A stretch of DNA of 64,000 nucleotides from an uncultured Bacilli bacterium (GTDB taxonomy: Bacteria > Bacillota_I > Bacilli_A > RF39 > UBA660). Shown piece by piece: positions 1-7,708 of the stretch (position 1 is its first letter; every line of letters starts with the position of its first letter). The position numbers and the translations under genes are program-made. The stretch spans positions 1 through 64,000 of the forward strand of contig CALVIB010000003.1 in assembly GCA_944329375.1 (NCBI GenBank), read 5' to 3'. The notes below the pieces were generated by a model that was not told where the DNA came from, made no database searches, and saw only the letters and a program-made list of their open reading frames with translations.

Positions 1-1079
1 TCAAATAAAGAAACCTGATGACTAGATGTATCAGATAATTTATCAAGTCTAACTCCTATCAATCTAATTCCATCTTCAGTATTCATTTCATCTAAAATAT
101 GACATGCTGTATTATAAATTTCTTCAGTTAAATTAGTCGCATTAACCAATTTTTTCTGATGACTAAACCGCCTAAAAAACTTATCCTTTAATGTAACCAC
201 AACCACAGATGCATATTTTTTTTGTTTTCTAAGCCTTATAGCCACATTCTCAGATAAAGCTAATAAATAAGGTTCTAATTCTTCCTTAGAAGAAATATTT
301 CTATTCAAAGTAGTCTCATTACCAATACCTTTAGGAACAGATTCCTCACTAACTACAATATCAGACCCTTTACCATTCGCACTATCTATCATATCAAAAG
401 CTTGATTTTTAAAATATTTATATAAAAAATCACTATCTGTATGCGCCAAATCATAAATAGTATTTATATTTAAATTATGTAGTTTAATAGCTGTTTTCTT
501 ACCTATACCAAATAAATCATCAACTAAAAGTGGCCACATTTTCGCCTCCACTTCATCATCAAACAACGTATGCACCTTATAAGGTTTAGAAAAATCAGAA
601 GCCATCTTCGCACATAACTTATTATTACCAATACCTATATTAACCGTAAAACCTAATTTATCATAAATTTCTTTTTTTAACTTATAAGCAAATTCTACTT
701 CGTTGCCATATAAATGTTTAACTGGAGTATAATCTAAAAAACACTCATCAATACTCATTTGTTCAATATCAGGTGAATAACTACGTATTAAATCAAGCAT
801 ACTGTCACTCATTTTTTTATAAAAATTATAATCTGGTGGATAAACCTTTAAATTAGGACATTTCTTCTTAGCTTGAAATAAAGTTTCGGCTGTCACAACC
901 CCTCTTTTTTTAGCAGGCATCGATTTAGCTAATACAATACCATGTCTAGCTTTCTCATCCCCACCAATAACTGCATAAGTTTTTCTAATATCTATTTTAC
1001 TGCCTTTTTTTAAATATAAAACCGCTGTCCATGATAAAAAAGCATTATTGACATCAATATGCATAATAATTTTTTTCAT
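1..1079 (-). CDS. dinB: DNA polymerase IV (Y-family), 3' end cut by window
   Basis: Error-prone Y-family polymerase for translesion synthesis. The protein opens MKKIIMHIDVNNAFLSW, the DinB palm motif with the first catalytic Asp. The second acidic motif SIDECFLDY lies near residue 110, followed by a helix-hairpin-helix region (DDLFGIGKKTAIKL) and a little-finger domain. The last readable residues are QVSLF, the beta-clamp binding motif normally found at or near the end of Pol IV, so only a few residues should be missing. The start has a good site (GAGGTGG, 5 nt spacer). The gene lies behind a LexA-like box, fitting SOS control. Confidence 0.95.
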   Translation of the reverse strand, partial: MKKIIMHIDVNNAFLSWTAVLYLKKGSKIDIRKTYAVIGGDEKARHGIVLAKSMPAKKRGVVTAETLFQAKKKCPNLKVYPPDYNFYKKMSDSMLDLIRSYSPDIEQMSIDECFLDYTPVKHLYGNEVEFAYKLKKEIYDKLGFTVNIGIGNNKLCAKMASDFSKPYKVHTLFDDEVEAKMWPLLVDDLFGIGKKTAIKLHNLNINTIYDLAHTDSDFLYKYFKNQAFDMIDSANGKGSDIVVSEESVPKGIGNETTLNRNISSKEELEPYLLALSENVAIRLRKQKKYASVVVVTLKDKFFRRFSHQKKLVNATNLTEEIYNTACHILDEMNTEDGIRLIGVRLDKLSDTSSHQVSLF

Positions 1080-1098
1080 AGACACCACCTCTATCAAC

Positions 1099-1121
1099 AT
1101 TATACCACGAACAATATTTCG
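1099..1121 (-). promoter_or_regulatory. dinB promoter -10 with LexA/SOS-like box
   Basis: On the minus strand an extended -10 (TGGTATAAT) is immediately preceded by CGAAATATTGTTCG (1108..1121). The Bacillus-type LexA operator is CGAAC-N4-GTTCG, and this site matches 9 of the 10 conserved positions. It sits between -10 and -35, where LexA would block polymerase. The match is seen; repression by LexA is inference from the family. Confidence 0.7.
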
Positions 1122-1229
1122 AAAAAAGAAAAAATAATTAACAAAAAAGTGATGTTTATACCTAAAAAAACTTCTTTTTGACATAATATTTCTTCTATTT
1201 AGCTTAATATTCATAATGTTATCTAAATA

Positions 1230-1341
1230 TAAAAAAGCACCTAACTCATTTACTTCAATGATTTAGGTACGCCAAACAAATTAATCACATCCAACATAGA
1301 AATATTGAATGTTTCTTTTTATTATATGAGATTTCTCCCAT
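1230..1341 (-). ncRNA. Structured small RNA, copy 1 of 3
   Basis: Minus-strand transcript candidate of about 110 nt. It has hairpin P1 (ATGGGA-GAAA-TCTCAT), a linker AATAAAAAGAAA, hairpin P2 (ACATTCAA paired with TTGGATGT, one G-U), and then an intrinsic terminator (stem around ACCTAA/TTAGGT) ending in a U run at 1231-1236. P1, linker and P2 are shared almost base for base with the copy at 7.6 kb and structurally with the copy at 39.7 kb. It is not part of a recognisable gene. It could act as a trans sRNA or as a leader of dinB, but the terminator and the separate dinB promoter favour an independent RNA. Confidence 0.7.
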
Positions 1342-1346
1342 CTATA

Positions 1347-1375
1347 TACATAATAACATTTTAACTTTCAAACAA
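1347..1375 (-). promoter_or_regulatory. Promoter of small RNA copy 1
   Basis: Minus-strand -35 TTGTTT (1370..1375), 17-nt spacer, -10 TATGTA (1347..1352), placing the start just before hairpin P1. An overlapping alternative is TTGAAA-N17-TATATA. It begins inside the tail of the yqeG-like gene. Confidence 0.5.
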
Positions 1376-1379
1376 CGTT

Positions 1380-1925
1380 TTATCCCCTTTTTCCCCTATA
1401 ATATTTTCCATAAGTAAACTTCTTTCTAGGTAAAAAAGAATAAGCAGTAGTTTGAACAAAATCATTAGCCATGGTTTTCATTTTATCTCCACCACGAACA
1501 GCATCCACCATTACCTTATATAGACCTAATCTTTCGGCAAAAATCATATCTAAATAAAATGAATCTCCAACCATCATAGTTGAATTGGGTTTTGCCTCAT
1601 TATCAAACAAACTACTTTTAACTAAATTAAAATCTCCATAAAAAGGTTTTTTAGCCCCAGAAACAAAATTAACACACAATTTCCTAGCTACAGGCTCAAC
1701 CCTTTTATATGAGCCACTAGAATAAAGACCTGGAACAATACCAACACATTTAATATGACTAAAAAGTTCTTCTAACATCCCAGGAATCTTTCTATCATCA
1801 AAAGGTAAAATAGTGCAGTCTACATCAAAAACAGCATATCTAATACCATTTTCGTATAACTTCAAATAATTTATATCATAGACACTTTTTTCATAAGTAT
1901 CTGGTATAATGGACTCTAAATCCAT
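1380..1925 (-). CDS. yqeG: YqeG-type HAD-superfamily phosphatase
   Basis: HAD class IIIA hydrolase of about 181 aa, the usual YqeG length. The nucleophile motif DVDCT lies near residue 34 (DxDxT). A lysine motif is in GAKKPF near 91, and the acidic motif GDSFYLD near 120 completes the Mg-binding site. The N-terminus (PDTYEKSVYDINY) matches the conserved YqeG opening. The in vivo substrate is unknown. It follows miaA by 38 nt and is probably the last gene of the fmt-ruvA-ruvB-queA-miaA run; the terminator of small RNA copy 1 would also end this transcript. Confidence 0.85.
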   Translation of the reverse strand: MDLESIIPDTYEKSVYDINYLKLYENGIRYAVFDVDCTILPFDDRKIPGMLEELFSHIKCVGIVPGLYSSGSYKRVEPVARKLCVNFVSGAKKPFYGDFNLVKSSLFDNEAKPNSTMMVGDSFYLDMIFAERLGLYKVMVDAVRGGDKMKTMANDFVQTTAYSFLPRKKFTYGKYYRGKRG

Positions 1926-1963
1926 AAATTTCTCCTCTTTTCTATGTTTTATAGTATATCATA

Positions 1964-2854
1964 TTATTCAAATATGTCAAAATTACATTTTTTTTTAATA
2001 TACTTTAAAACCTCTTCCTCAGTTTTACTAAAATTATCATAATTAGTTTCAAACCACTTAAGCTTCAGCTGATTACGAAACCAAGTATACTGTCTTTTCG
2101 CATACTTTCTACTCTTACTCTTAATCAAATCTATAGCCTCATCCAAAGTGATTTTACCATCAAAATAATCAAATAATTCTTTAGGTCCAATTGGTGTTAA
2201 AACCGCCTTAGACCTAATACCTAAATCATAAATTTCTTTAGCTTCGTTAACTAACCCTTCAGCCACCATTTTATCAACTCTTTTATTAATCTTATAATAA
2301 AGAATATCTCTATCAGTAGTTAAACCAATAAATATAGTATCATAAAGTAATTTAAAATCTTTCTCTTTTTCACTATATGGTTTACCATTAGCCTTATAAT
2401 AATTAAGTGCACTAATAACTCTAACTCTATTATTTAAATGAATATTAGTGTTAGGGTCAACCTCTAAAAGCATTTTATAAAGTTCATCATTACTAACACC
2501 CTCATATTCATCATTAGCTTTATCCTCAAATTTATAATCATACAAAGCTGCATTAATATAAAGCCCTGTTCCTCCAACTAATATAGGTAATTTACCCCTA
2601 GCTAAAATATCATCAATTATTCTTCTCGCATCTTTTTGATAATCAAAAACTGTATAATCTTCTCTTAAATCTTTCTCATTAAATAAATGATGAACAATAC
2701 CTTCCGTATCTTTAATCTTATTAGTCGCTATATCTAATCCCTTATAAATCTGTGTACTGTCCGCATTTATAATCTCTCCATCTAATTTATGAGCTAAATA
2801 AATACCCAAATCAGATTTTCCAGTTGCGGTAGGCCCCGTAATTACAATAACCAT
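1964..2854 (-). CDS. miaA: tRNA dimethylallyltransferase
   Basis: Transfers a dimethylallyl group from DMAPP to N6 of A37 in tRNAs reading codons that start with U. The P-loop GPTATGKSDL is at residues 7-16, followed by the diagnostic DSTQIYKGLDIATNK motif and GGTGLYINA. The length (296 aa) is normal. It lies 9 nt downstream of queA, so two tRNA modification genes are co-transcribed with the ruvAB pair. Confidence 0.96.
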   Translation of the reverse strand: MVIVITGPTATGKSDLGIYLAHKLDGEIINADSTQIYKGLDIATNKIKDTEGIVHHLFNEKDLREDYTVFDYQKDARRIIDDILARGKLPILVGGTGLYINAALYDYKFEDKANDEYEGVSNDELYKMLLEVDPNTNIHLNNRVRVISALNYYKANGKPYSEKEKDFKLLYDTIFIGLTTDRDILYYKINKRVDKMVAEGLVNEAKEIYDLGIRSKAVLTPIGPKELFDYFDGKITLDEAIDLIKSKSRKYAKRQYTWFRNQLKLKWFETNYDNFSKTEEEVLKYIKKKCNFDIFE

Positions 2855-2863
2855 ATTCTCACC

Positions 2864-3889
2864 TTACTTTATAAGCATACTATCTCCAAAGGAAAAAAAT
2901 CTATATTCTTCCTTAACGGCCTCACTATATGCTCTCATAATATTATCCTTACCAGCTAATGCACTAACAAGCATCACTAAAGTTGACTTAGGTAAATGAA
3001 AATTAGTAATTAAATAATCTATTCCCTTAAACTCATACCCTGGATAAATAAAAATATCAGTCCAACCAGAACATCCTTTAAATGTACCATATAAACTCAT
3101 AATTGTTTCTAAAGTTCTAGTTGAAGTAGTACCAACACTAATTATTTTATGACCATTTTTCCTAGTATTATTAAGTAAATCAGCCACCTCATCAGTCATA
3201 ACATAATATTCACTATGCATCTTATGTTTAGTCACATCTTCCACATTAACTGGTCTAAAAGTTCCAAGTCCAACATGTAAAGTAATATAAGCTATATTAA
3301 TTCCTTTACTCTTAACTTTTTCAAGTAAATCTTTAGTAAAATGTAATCCAGCAGTAGGAGCTGCCGCACTTCCAACATTCTTCGCATAAACAGTTTGATA
3401 TCTATCTTTATCTTTTAATTTCTTATGAATATAAGGTGGTAAAGGCATCTCGCCAAGTTCATCTAAAATCTCATATAAAATACCTTTATACTCTAATTTA
3501 AACTTACGTATTCCTTCATCTAAACACTCTGTGCATCTAGCCTTTAACTTACCATTACCGAATGAAATAACAGTCCCCTCATGTATCCTTTTAGCTGGTC
3601 TTGTTAAACATTCCCACACACTATTACCTTCATCTTTTAAAAGTAAAACCTCTATAACAGCTCCAGTTTCCTCTTTAACCCCATAAAGCCTAGCTGGTAT
3701 AACCTTAGTATCATTTAAAACTAAAGTATCTCCTTTTTCCATATAATCTATTATATCCGTAAAATGTCTATGACTAATTTTGCCAGTTTTCTTATCTAAG
3801 ACTAAAAGACGTGATGAATCACGTTTTTCTAAAGGCGTTTGTGCAATTAACTTTTCAGGTAAATAAAAATCAAAATCATCTGTCTTCAT
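2864..3889 (-). CDS. queA: SAM:tRNA ribosyltransferase-isomerase
   Basis: Builds epoxyqueuosine on preQ1-modified tRNA using the ribosyl part of SAM. It has the family N-terminus ([15 protein letters not shown]), then GAVIEVLLL, and the conserved [12 protein letters not shown] and [19 protein letters not shown] blocks. A GTG three codons upstream falls inside the AGGAGGTGA ribosome site, so the ATG at 3889 is taken as start. The protein is 341 aa, normal for the family. It overlaps the ruvB ribosome-site region closely, consistent with one operon. Confidence 0.96.
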   Translation of the reverse strand: MKTDDFDFYLPEKLIAQTPLEKRDSSRLLVLDKKTGKISHRHFTDIIDYMEKGDTLVLNDTKVIPARLYGVKEETGAVIEVLLLKDEGNSVWECLTRPAKRIHEGTVISFGNGKLKARCTECLDEGIRKFKLEYKGILYEILDELGEMPLPPYIHKKLKDKDRYQTVYAKNVGSAAAPTAGLHFTKDLLEKVKSKGINIAYITLHVGLGTFRPVNVEDVTKHKMHSEYYVMTDEVADLLNNTRKNGHKIISVGTTSTRTLETIMSLYGTFKGCSGWTDIFIYPGYEFKGIDYLITNFHLPKSTLVMLVSALAGKDNIMRAYSEAVKEEYRFFSFGDSMLIK

Positions 3890-3901
3890 TAAAATCACCT
3901 C

Positions 3902-4903
3902 CTAAAATAAACTATCCTGCTTACCATTATTTAAATACCTATAAGCTTTTTCCGTAACCATTCTACCCCTACTTGTTCTTTTAAGAAAACCATTTTGAAG
4001 TAAATAAGGTTCATATACATCTTCAATAGTAGAAGCTTCTTCCCCAATACTAGAAGCAAGTGCATCAATTCCTACGGGACCACCATTAAACTTTTCAATA
4101 ATAGAATTAAGTAAATTGTAATCAGTTGCATCTAAACCAAAAGCATCTACCTTAAGTCTATCTAAAGCTGTTTTAGTAATATCTAAATCAATATTACCAT
4201 CCCCCATAACTAAAGCAAAATCACGAACTCTTTTAAAAAGCCTATTCGCAATTCTAGGTGTTCCTCTACTTCTTTTCGCAAGTTCATAAGCCGCATCCTC
4301 TGCAATTGGCGATTTTAAAACTCTACTAGTTCTTAAAACAATATCTTTAAGTTCATCTTCCGTATAAAAATTAAGTTTAGAAACAATTCCAAATCTGTCA
4401 CGTAAAGGTCCAGTCAAATCGCCAGCTCTTGTAGTCGCTCCAACCAATGTAAAAGGCGGTAAATCAATTGTTATATTTCTACTAGAAGAATCAGAACCAA
4501 CAATAATATCTAATTTAAAATCCTCCATAGCCGAATATAAAATTTCCTCAATAAATCTAGGTATTCTATGAATCTCATCAATAAATAAAACATCGCCAGG
4601 CTCCAAAGTAGAAAGCACCGCTGCTAAATCGCCACTTTTTTCAATTGCTGGCCCACTAGTTGTTTTAATATTAGTTCCCATTTCATTCGCAATAATATAA
4701 GCCATTGTTGTCTTACCTAAACCAGGTGGACCATATAATAGTACATGGTCTAACGCTTCTTTCCTCATTTTTGCCGCTTTCATAAATATATTTAAATTCT
4801 CTTTTAATTCAGCTTGACCAATATACTCATCAATTGAATCAGGTCTAATAGACGTTTCAAAAGTATCCTCCTCTGTTTCATCTCCTGTAACTAACCTTGC
4901 CAT
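3902..4903 (-). CDS. ruvB: Holliday junction branch-migration ATPase RuvB
   Basis: AAA+ motor that drives branch migration with RuvA. It has the opening [11 protein letters not shown], Walker [10 protein letters not shown] near residue 57, Walker [10 protein letters not shown] near 105, sensor and arginine-finger regions ([18 protein letters not shown]), and the C-terminal winged helix ([21 protein letters not shown]). The length of 333 aa is standard. It follows ruvA by 11 nt with a clear AGGAGGTGAT site. Confidence 0.97.
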   Translation of the reverse strand: MARLVTGDETEEDTFETSIRPDSIDEYIGQAELKENLNIFMKAAKMRKEALDHVLLYGPPGLGKTTMAYIIANEMGTNIKTTSGPAIEKSGDLAAVLSTLEPGDVLFIDEIHRIPRFIEEILYSAMEDFKLDIIVGSDSSSRNITIDLPPFTLVGATTRAGDLTGPLRDRFGIVSKLNFYTEDELKDIVLRTSRVLKSPIAEDAAYELAKRSRGTPRIANRLFKRVRDFALVMGDGNIDLDITKTALDRLKVDAFGLDATDYNLLNSIIEKFNGGPVGIDALASSIGEEASTIEDVYEPYLLQNGFLKRTSRGRMVTEKAYRYLNNGKQDSLF

Positions 4904-4914
4904 CTAATCACCTC

Positions 4915-5466
4915 CTATTTTAAAAGTAATTTTAAAGCCTCTTTAATTTGTATTTCTATATCAATATTAGAATCAATCTTCTTAACGACTTTATTAATAT
5001 CAGCTTGTTTATAACCTAAACTCTTTAAAGCTTCCACAAGTTCATCACTAACTTGCGTATTAACCTCATCAGATTTAGCTAGTTTTCCTTTTAAATCCAA
5101 AATAATCTGTCTAGCAACCTTATCTCCAATCTTTGGAAACTTCTTTAAATAAAGAATATTTTCTCTATCAATCGCATCGATAATACCTTCAGTTGAACCA
5201 GTCGCTAACATCGGAAGTGCCATCTTACACCCCACACCCTTAACCGAAATTAATTTTAAAAATAAATTTTTTTCATCTAACGACTTAAAACCATATAAAG
5301 TTATTTCATCTTCTCTTACATATTGATACAAATAAACAGTATATTCTTTATCAATTTCAAATGAATAAGGACTAGCTGTATAAATTAAATAACCAATTCC
5401 GTTATTATCTAAAACAATATAATCACTTTCTATATCTTTAATAAATCCTTTGATATAAGCATACAT
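4915..5466 (-). CDS. ruvA: Holliday junction DNA-binding protein RuvA
   Basis: Tetrameric junction-binding partner of RuvB. Domain I starts MYAYIKG and carries YLIYTASPYSF. The helix-hairpin-helix repeats are LISVKGVGCKMAL and LKKFPKIGDKVARQIILDLK, and the small C-terminal domain III (LVEALKSLGYKQADI) contacts RuvB. At 183 aa it is slightly shorter than many homologues but complete. It has its own extended -10 promoter just upstream. Confidence 0.95.
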   Translation of the reverse strand: MYAYIKGFIKDIESDYIVLDNNGIGYLIYTASPYSFEIDKEYTVYLYQYVREDEITLYGFKSLDEKNLFLKLISVKGVGCKMALPMLATGSTEGIIDAIDRENILYLKKFPKIGDKVARQIILDLKGKLAKSDEVNTQVSDELVEALKSLGYKQADINKVVKKIDSNIDIEIQIKEALKLLLK

Positions 5467-5481
5467 AAAACCACCTTCTTA

Positions 5482-5490
5482 ATTATAACA
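5482..5490 (-). promoter_or_regulatory. Extended -10 promoter of ruvA operon
   Basis: The minus strand reads TGTTATAAT (TGn plus TATAAT) about 20 nt before ruvA. No good -35 is visible, as is common with extended -10 elements. No LexA-like box is seen here, unlike at dinB. Confidence 0.5.
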
Positions 5491-5500
5491 CGGAGATAAC

Positions 5501-5532
5501 AAAAATAAAAGCCAACCTAAAATTTACGGTTG
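5501..5532 (-). terminator. Intrinsic terminator after the 102-aa membrane ORF
   Basis: On the minus strand the end of the upstream coding sequence forms CAACC...GGTTGG followed by CTTTTATTTTT. The hairpin overlaps the stop codon of the 102-aa gene and separates it from the ruvA promoter. Confidence 0.6.
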
Positions 5533-5825
5533 ACAAATTTAGAAAACATAAGTCCTAAGAAAATCATATATACAAGGACATATAAAAACATTATAATGTC
5601 ATTAAATACTCCTAAATCAAATGACTTCAAAATAGCTGGTATACTTTCTGGAATAAAATCAAAAAATCCAAAAGCATTATCCTTAATTATATACATTTTC
5701 AAATAAGTAACAATCCTCAAAAATATATCAATCATTACAAAAGCATAAACAAATGCATTAAAATCTTTAAAAAACACAATTATAAGTACAAGTAAAATTA
5801 TTAAAACAATTACTGGTATTGTCAT
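5517..5825 (-). CDS. Small hydrophobic membrane protein, unknown
   Basis: A 102-residue protein that I do not recognise. Three hydrophobic stretches (about 3-20, 24-45 and 75-98) suggest three membrane segments with short loops. Its start overlaps the end of the upstream membrane protein by 4 nt, so the two are translationally coupled and may act together. Its own 3' end is used as the stem of a terminator. Confidence 0.7.
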   Translation of the reverse strand: MTIPVIVLIILLVLIIVFFKDFNAFVYAFVMIDIFLRIVTYLKMYIIKDNAFGFFDFIPESIPAILKSFDLGVFNDIIMFLYVLVYMIFLGLMFSKFVNRKF

Positions 5826-6502
5826 ACTACCCCTCCTACTAATTTATCATAATATTTAGTAAAATCATTTACCTCTCCATAAATATCAATATTTAAAAGA
5901 CCTTCATTATTTAATCCTTTATAATTATAATAACCTGTCAAATCAAATTGATATTTATAAATTCTATTGTCATTTTCATAAACTCTAACAATAATATTAT
6001 ATTGATTAGCTAAACTTAAATTAACAGGTACATCCACATCATATAAATTTAAAAATCTAGAAAGTGGAACCACATACTCTTTAAAATCTCCATTCAAATT
6101 ATAATCTAAATTACTAATCAAATTATTGATAAAATTAAAATCTATCTTTAAAACATTCAAATCAAAATTATTAATCAATGTCGCATTTTGTTCATTAATC
6201 AAATAAACATTTTCCTCATTATAGTAATATCTATTATTTTGATAAAAAAACTCCATTTTACCATCATAACTCTCTCCAAATATAACCAAATTATTATTCT
6301 TATAAGTAAATTTATAATTAGAAATAATCTTTTTTTGAACTGATGCACTACTAGAATTACTTGGTAAACCTCTAACAAAAATAATCAAAACAACTATAAA
6401 TATAAGCCATAAAATAAGTGAAGTAATCGGCTTTAACTTTGGATTAGCCCTCATTTCCTTAAACTTAACATAATAAGGATTTTCTTTTATTTTCTTAAAC
6501 AT
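5822..6502 (-). CDS. Single-pass membrane protein with extracellular domain, unknown
   Basis: A 226-aa protein with a basic, Pro/Lys-rich cytoplasmic N-terminus (about 30 residues), one membrane segment at about 27-45 and a roughly 175-residue external domain rich in Asn and Tyr. No family motif is recognised. It begins one base after the fmt stop codon and overlaps the next membrane gene, so it belongs to the fmt transcript. A lineage-specific envelope protein is the safest description. Confidence 0.7.
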   Translation of the reverse strand: MFKKIKENPYYVKFKEMRANPKLKPITSLILWLIFIVVLIIFVRGLPSNSSSASVQKKIISNYKFTYKNNNLVIFGESYDGKMEFFYQNNRYYYNEENVYLINEQNATLINNFDLNVLKIDFNFINNLISNLDYNLNGDFKEYVVPLSRFLNLYDVDVPVNLSLANQYNIIVRVYENDNRIYKYQFDLTGYYNYKGLNNEGLLNIDIYGEVNDFTKYYDKLVGGVV

Positions 6503-6503
6503 C

Positions 6504-7463
6504 TTACTTTAAAATCTTTCCAACCAATTTTCCATGATAACCATTGATAAAATCTGAAGCTTTCATCTTTTTTTTACCTTCTGGTTGAATCACTGTAAAT
6601 ACGACCTCTCCATTACCACACTTAACTCCAAAACCATCTGGATAAATAGCTGTTACCTCGCCTATCATTGCATTACCATAACATTTATCAGTCCTGTAAC
6701 AACCCCACACTTTCATTATCTTATCATCAAATAAAAAGTAAGCACCTGGCCATGAATTTAACCCTCTAACTTGGTTTATAATCTTTTCCATTGTCTTATT
6801 AAAATCAATCTTCTCATCTTTCCTTGATATATTAAATCCATACGTAGCCTCTGACTCATCTTGTTTAACCCTTTTATTAGTTCCATCTAATATACTAGGT
6901 AGAGTTTCTAATAATAAATCACGACCTAATATAGATAACTTATCATGTAAACTAGAAGCTGTATCTTCATCCTTAATTTCTATTTTTCTCTGACTAATCA
7001 TATCACCAGTATCCATACCTTCAGCCATATACATAATAGTTACTCCAGTTTCACTATATCCATCAATAATTGCATGATGGATAGGAGCGCCACCCCTAAG
7101 CTTTGGTAAAAGTGAAGCATGAACATTAATACAACCTAATTTTGGAATAAGTAGCAATTCCAAAGGTAAAATTTGTCCATATGCACATGTAATAATCAAA
7201 TCAGGCTTAAGTGTATTAATTTCCTGTAAAGCTTCTTTAATTTTATTTGGCTGTAAACATAAAATGTTGTTTTTTATAGCCACCTCTTTAATTGGGGAAA
7301 ACTTAAGCTTACCATGTCTACCAACAGGTTTATCAGGCTGTGTTACAATAGCTCTAACTTTATATTTATCTAAAATTCCTTCTAATACAGGTACACTAAA
7401 TTCAGGAGTTCCCATAAAAATTATTACTGGATTTTTCTTAATCTCTATTTTATCGAAATCCAT
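6504..7463 (-). CDS. fmt: Methionyl-tRNA formyltransferase
   Basis: Formylates initiator Met-tRNA using 10-formyl-THF. Present are IIFMGTPEFSVPVL, VTQPDKPVGRHGKL, the catalytic block CINVHASLLPKLRGGAPIHH, and YMAEGMDTGDM. The C-terminal OB-like domain starts with NQVRGLNSWPGAYF. The length of 319 aa is normal. The start has an AAGGTGATGAT site. It lies downstream of priA, a classical neighbour, but small RNA copy 2 with its terminator is inserted between them. Confidence 0.96.
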   Translation of the reverse strand: MDFDKIEIKKNPVIIFMGTPEFSVPVLEGILDKYKVRAIVTQPDKPVGRHGKLKFSPIKEVAIKNNILCLQPNKIKEALQEINTLKPDLIITCAYGQILPLELLLIPKLGCINVHASLLPKLRGGAPIHHAIIDGYSETGVTIMYMAEGMDTGDMISQRKIEIKDEDTASSLHDKLSILGRDLLLETLPSILDGTNKRVKQDESEATYGFNISRKDEKIDFNKTMEKIINQVRGLNSWPGAYFLFDDKIMKVWGCYRTDKCYGNAMIGEVTAIYPDGFGVKCGNGEVVFTVIQPEGKKKMKASDFINGYHGKLVGKILK

Positions 7464-7559
7464 ATCATCACCTTAACAACAATTTTACCACATTTTGAAA
7501 CATTTAACTAGGTTTTTTATCCATTTTTGTTTTATTAACAATATTAATTATAGCTTTAA

Positions 7560-7671
7560 TATAAAAGAAACCCACCTAACACATCTGTGATTAGGTGGTG
7601 CAATTTTTTTCGGCGCCATCCAACATGGAATTATTGAATGTTCCTTTTTATTATATGAGAAAATTTCATAT
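7560..7671 (-). ncRNA. Structured small RNA, copy 2 of 3
   Basis: Minus-strand RNA candidate of about 110 nt between priA and fmt. It has P1 (ATATGA...TCATAT), the linker AATAAAAAGGAA, and P2 (CATTCAA pairing with TTGGATG around an ATAATTCCATG loop). A strong terminator follows, CCACCTAA...TTAGGTGG, then a U-rich tail. Over P1-linker-P2 it is nearly identical to copy 1, while the terminators use different sequence. Conserved core, changed terminator and retained pairing argue for a functional RNA. Confidence 0.72.
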
Positions 7672-7677
7672 ATATAC

Positions 7678-7706
7678 ATTCTATCATATTTTTAACTTTA
7701 TAGCAA
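7678..7706 (-). promoter_or_regulatory. Promoter of small RNA copy 2
   Basis: Minus-strand -35 TTGCTA (7701..7706), 17-nt spacer, -10 TAGAAT (7678..7683). It sits at the priA stop codon, in the same position relative to P1 as the copy 1 promoter. Confidence 0.55.
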
Positions 7707-7708
7707 TC

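Noticed and set aside
1239-1310. Short frames (ATG TTG GAT...) in the small RNAs as conserved leader peptides
   Set aside because: The 11- and 15-codon frames share only three codons, copy 3 lacks the ATG, and the ATG lies in a hairpin far from the AAGGA-like stretch.
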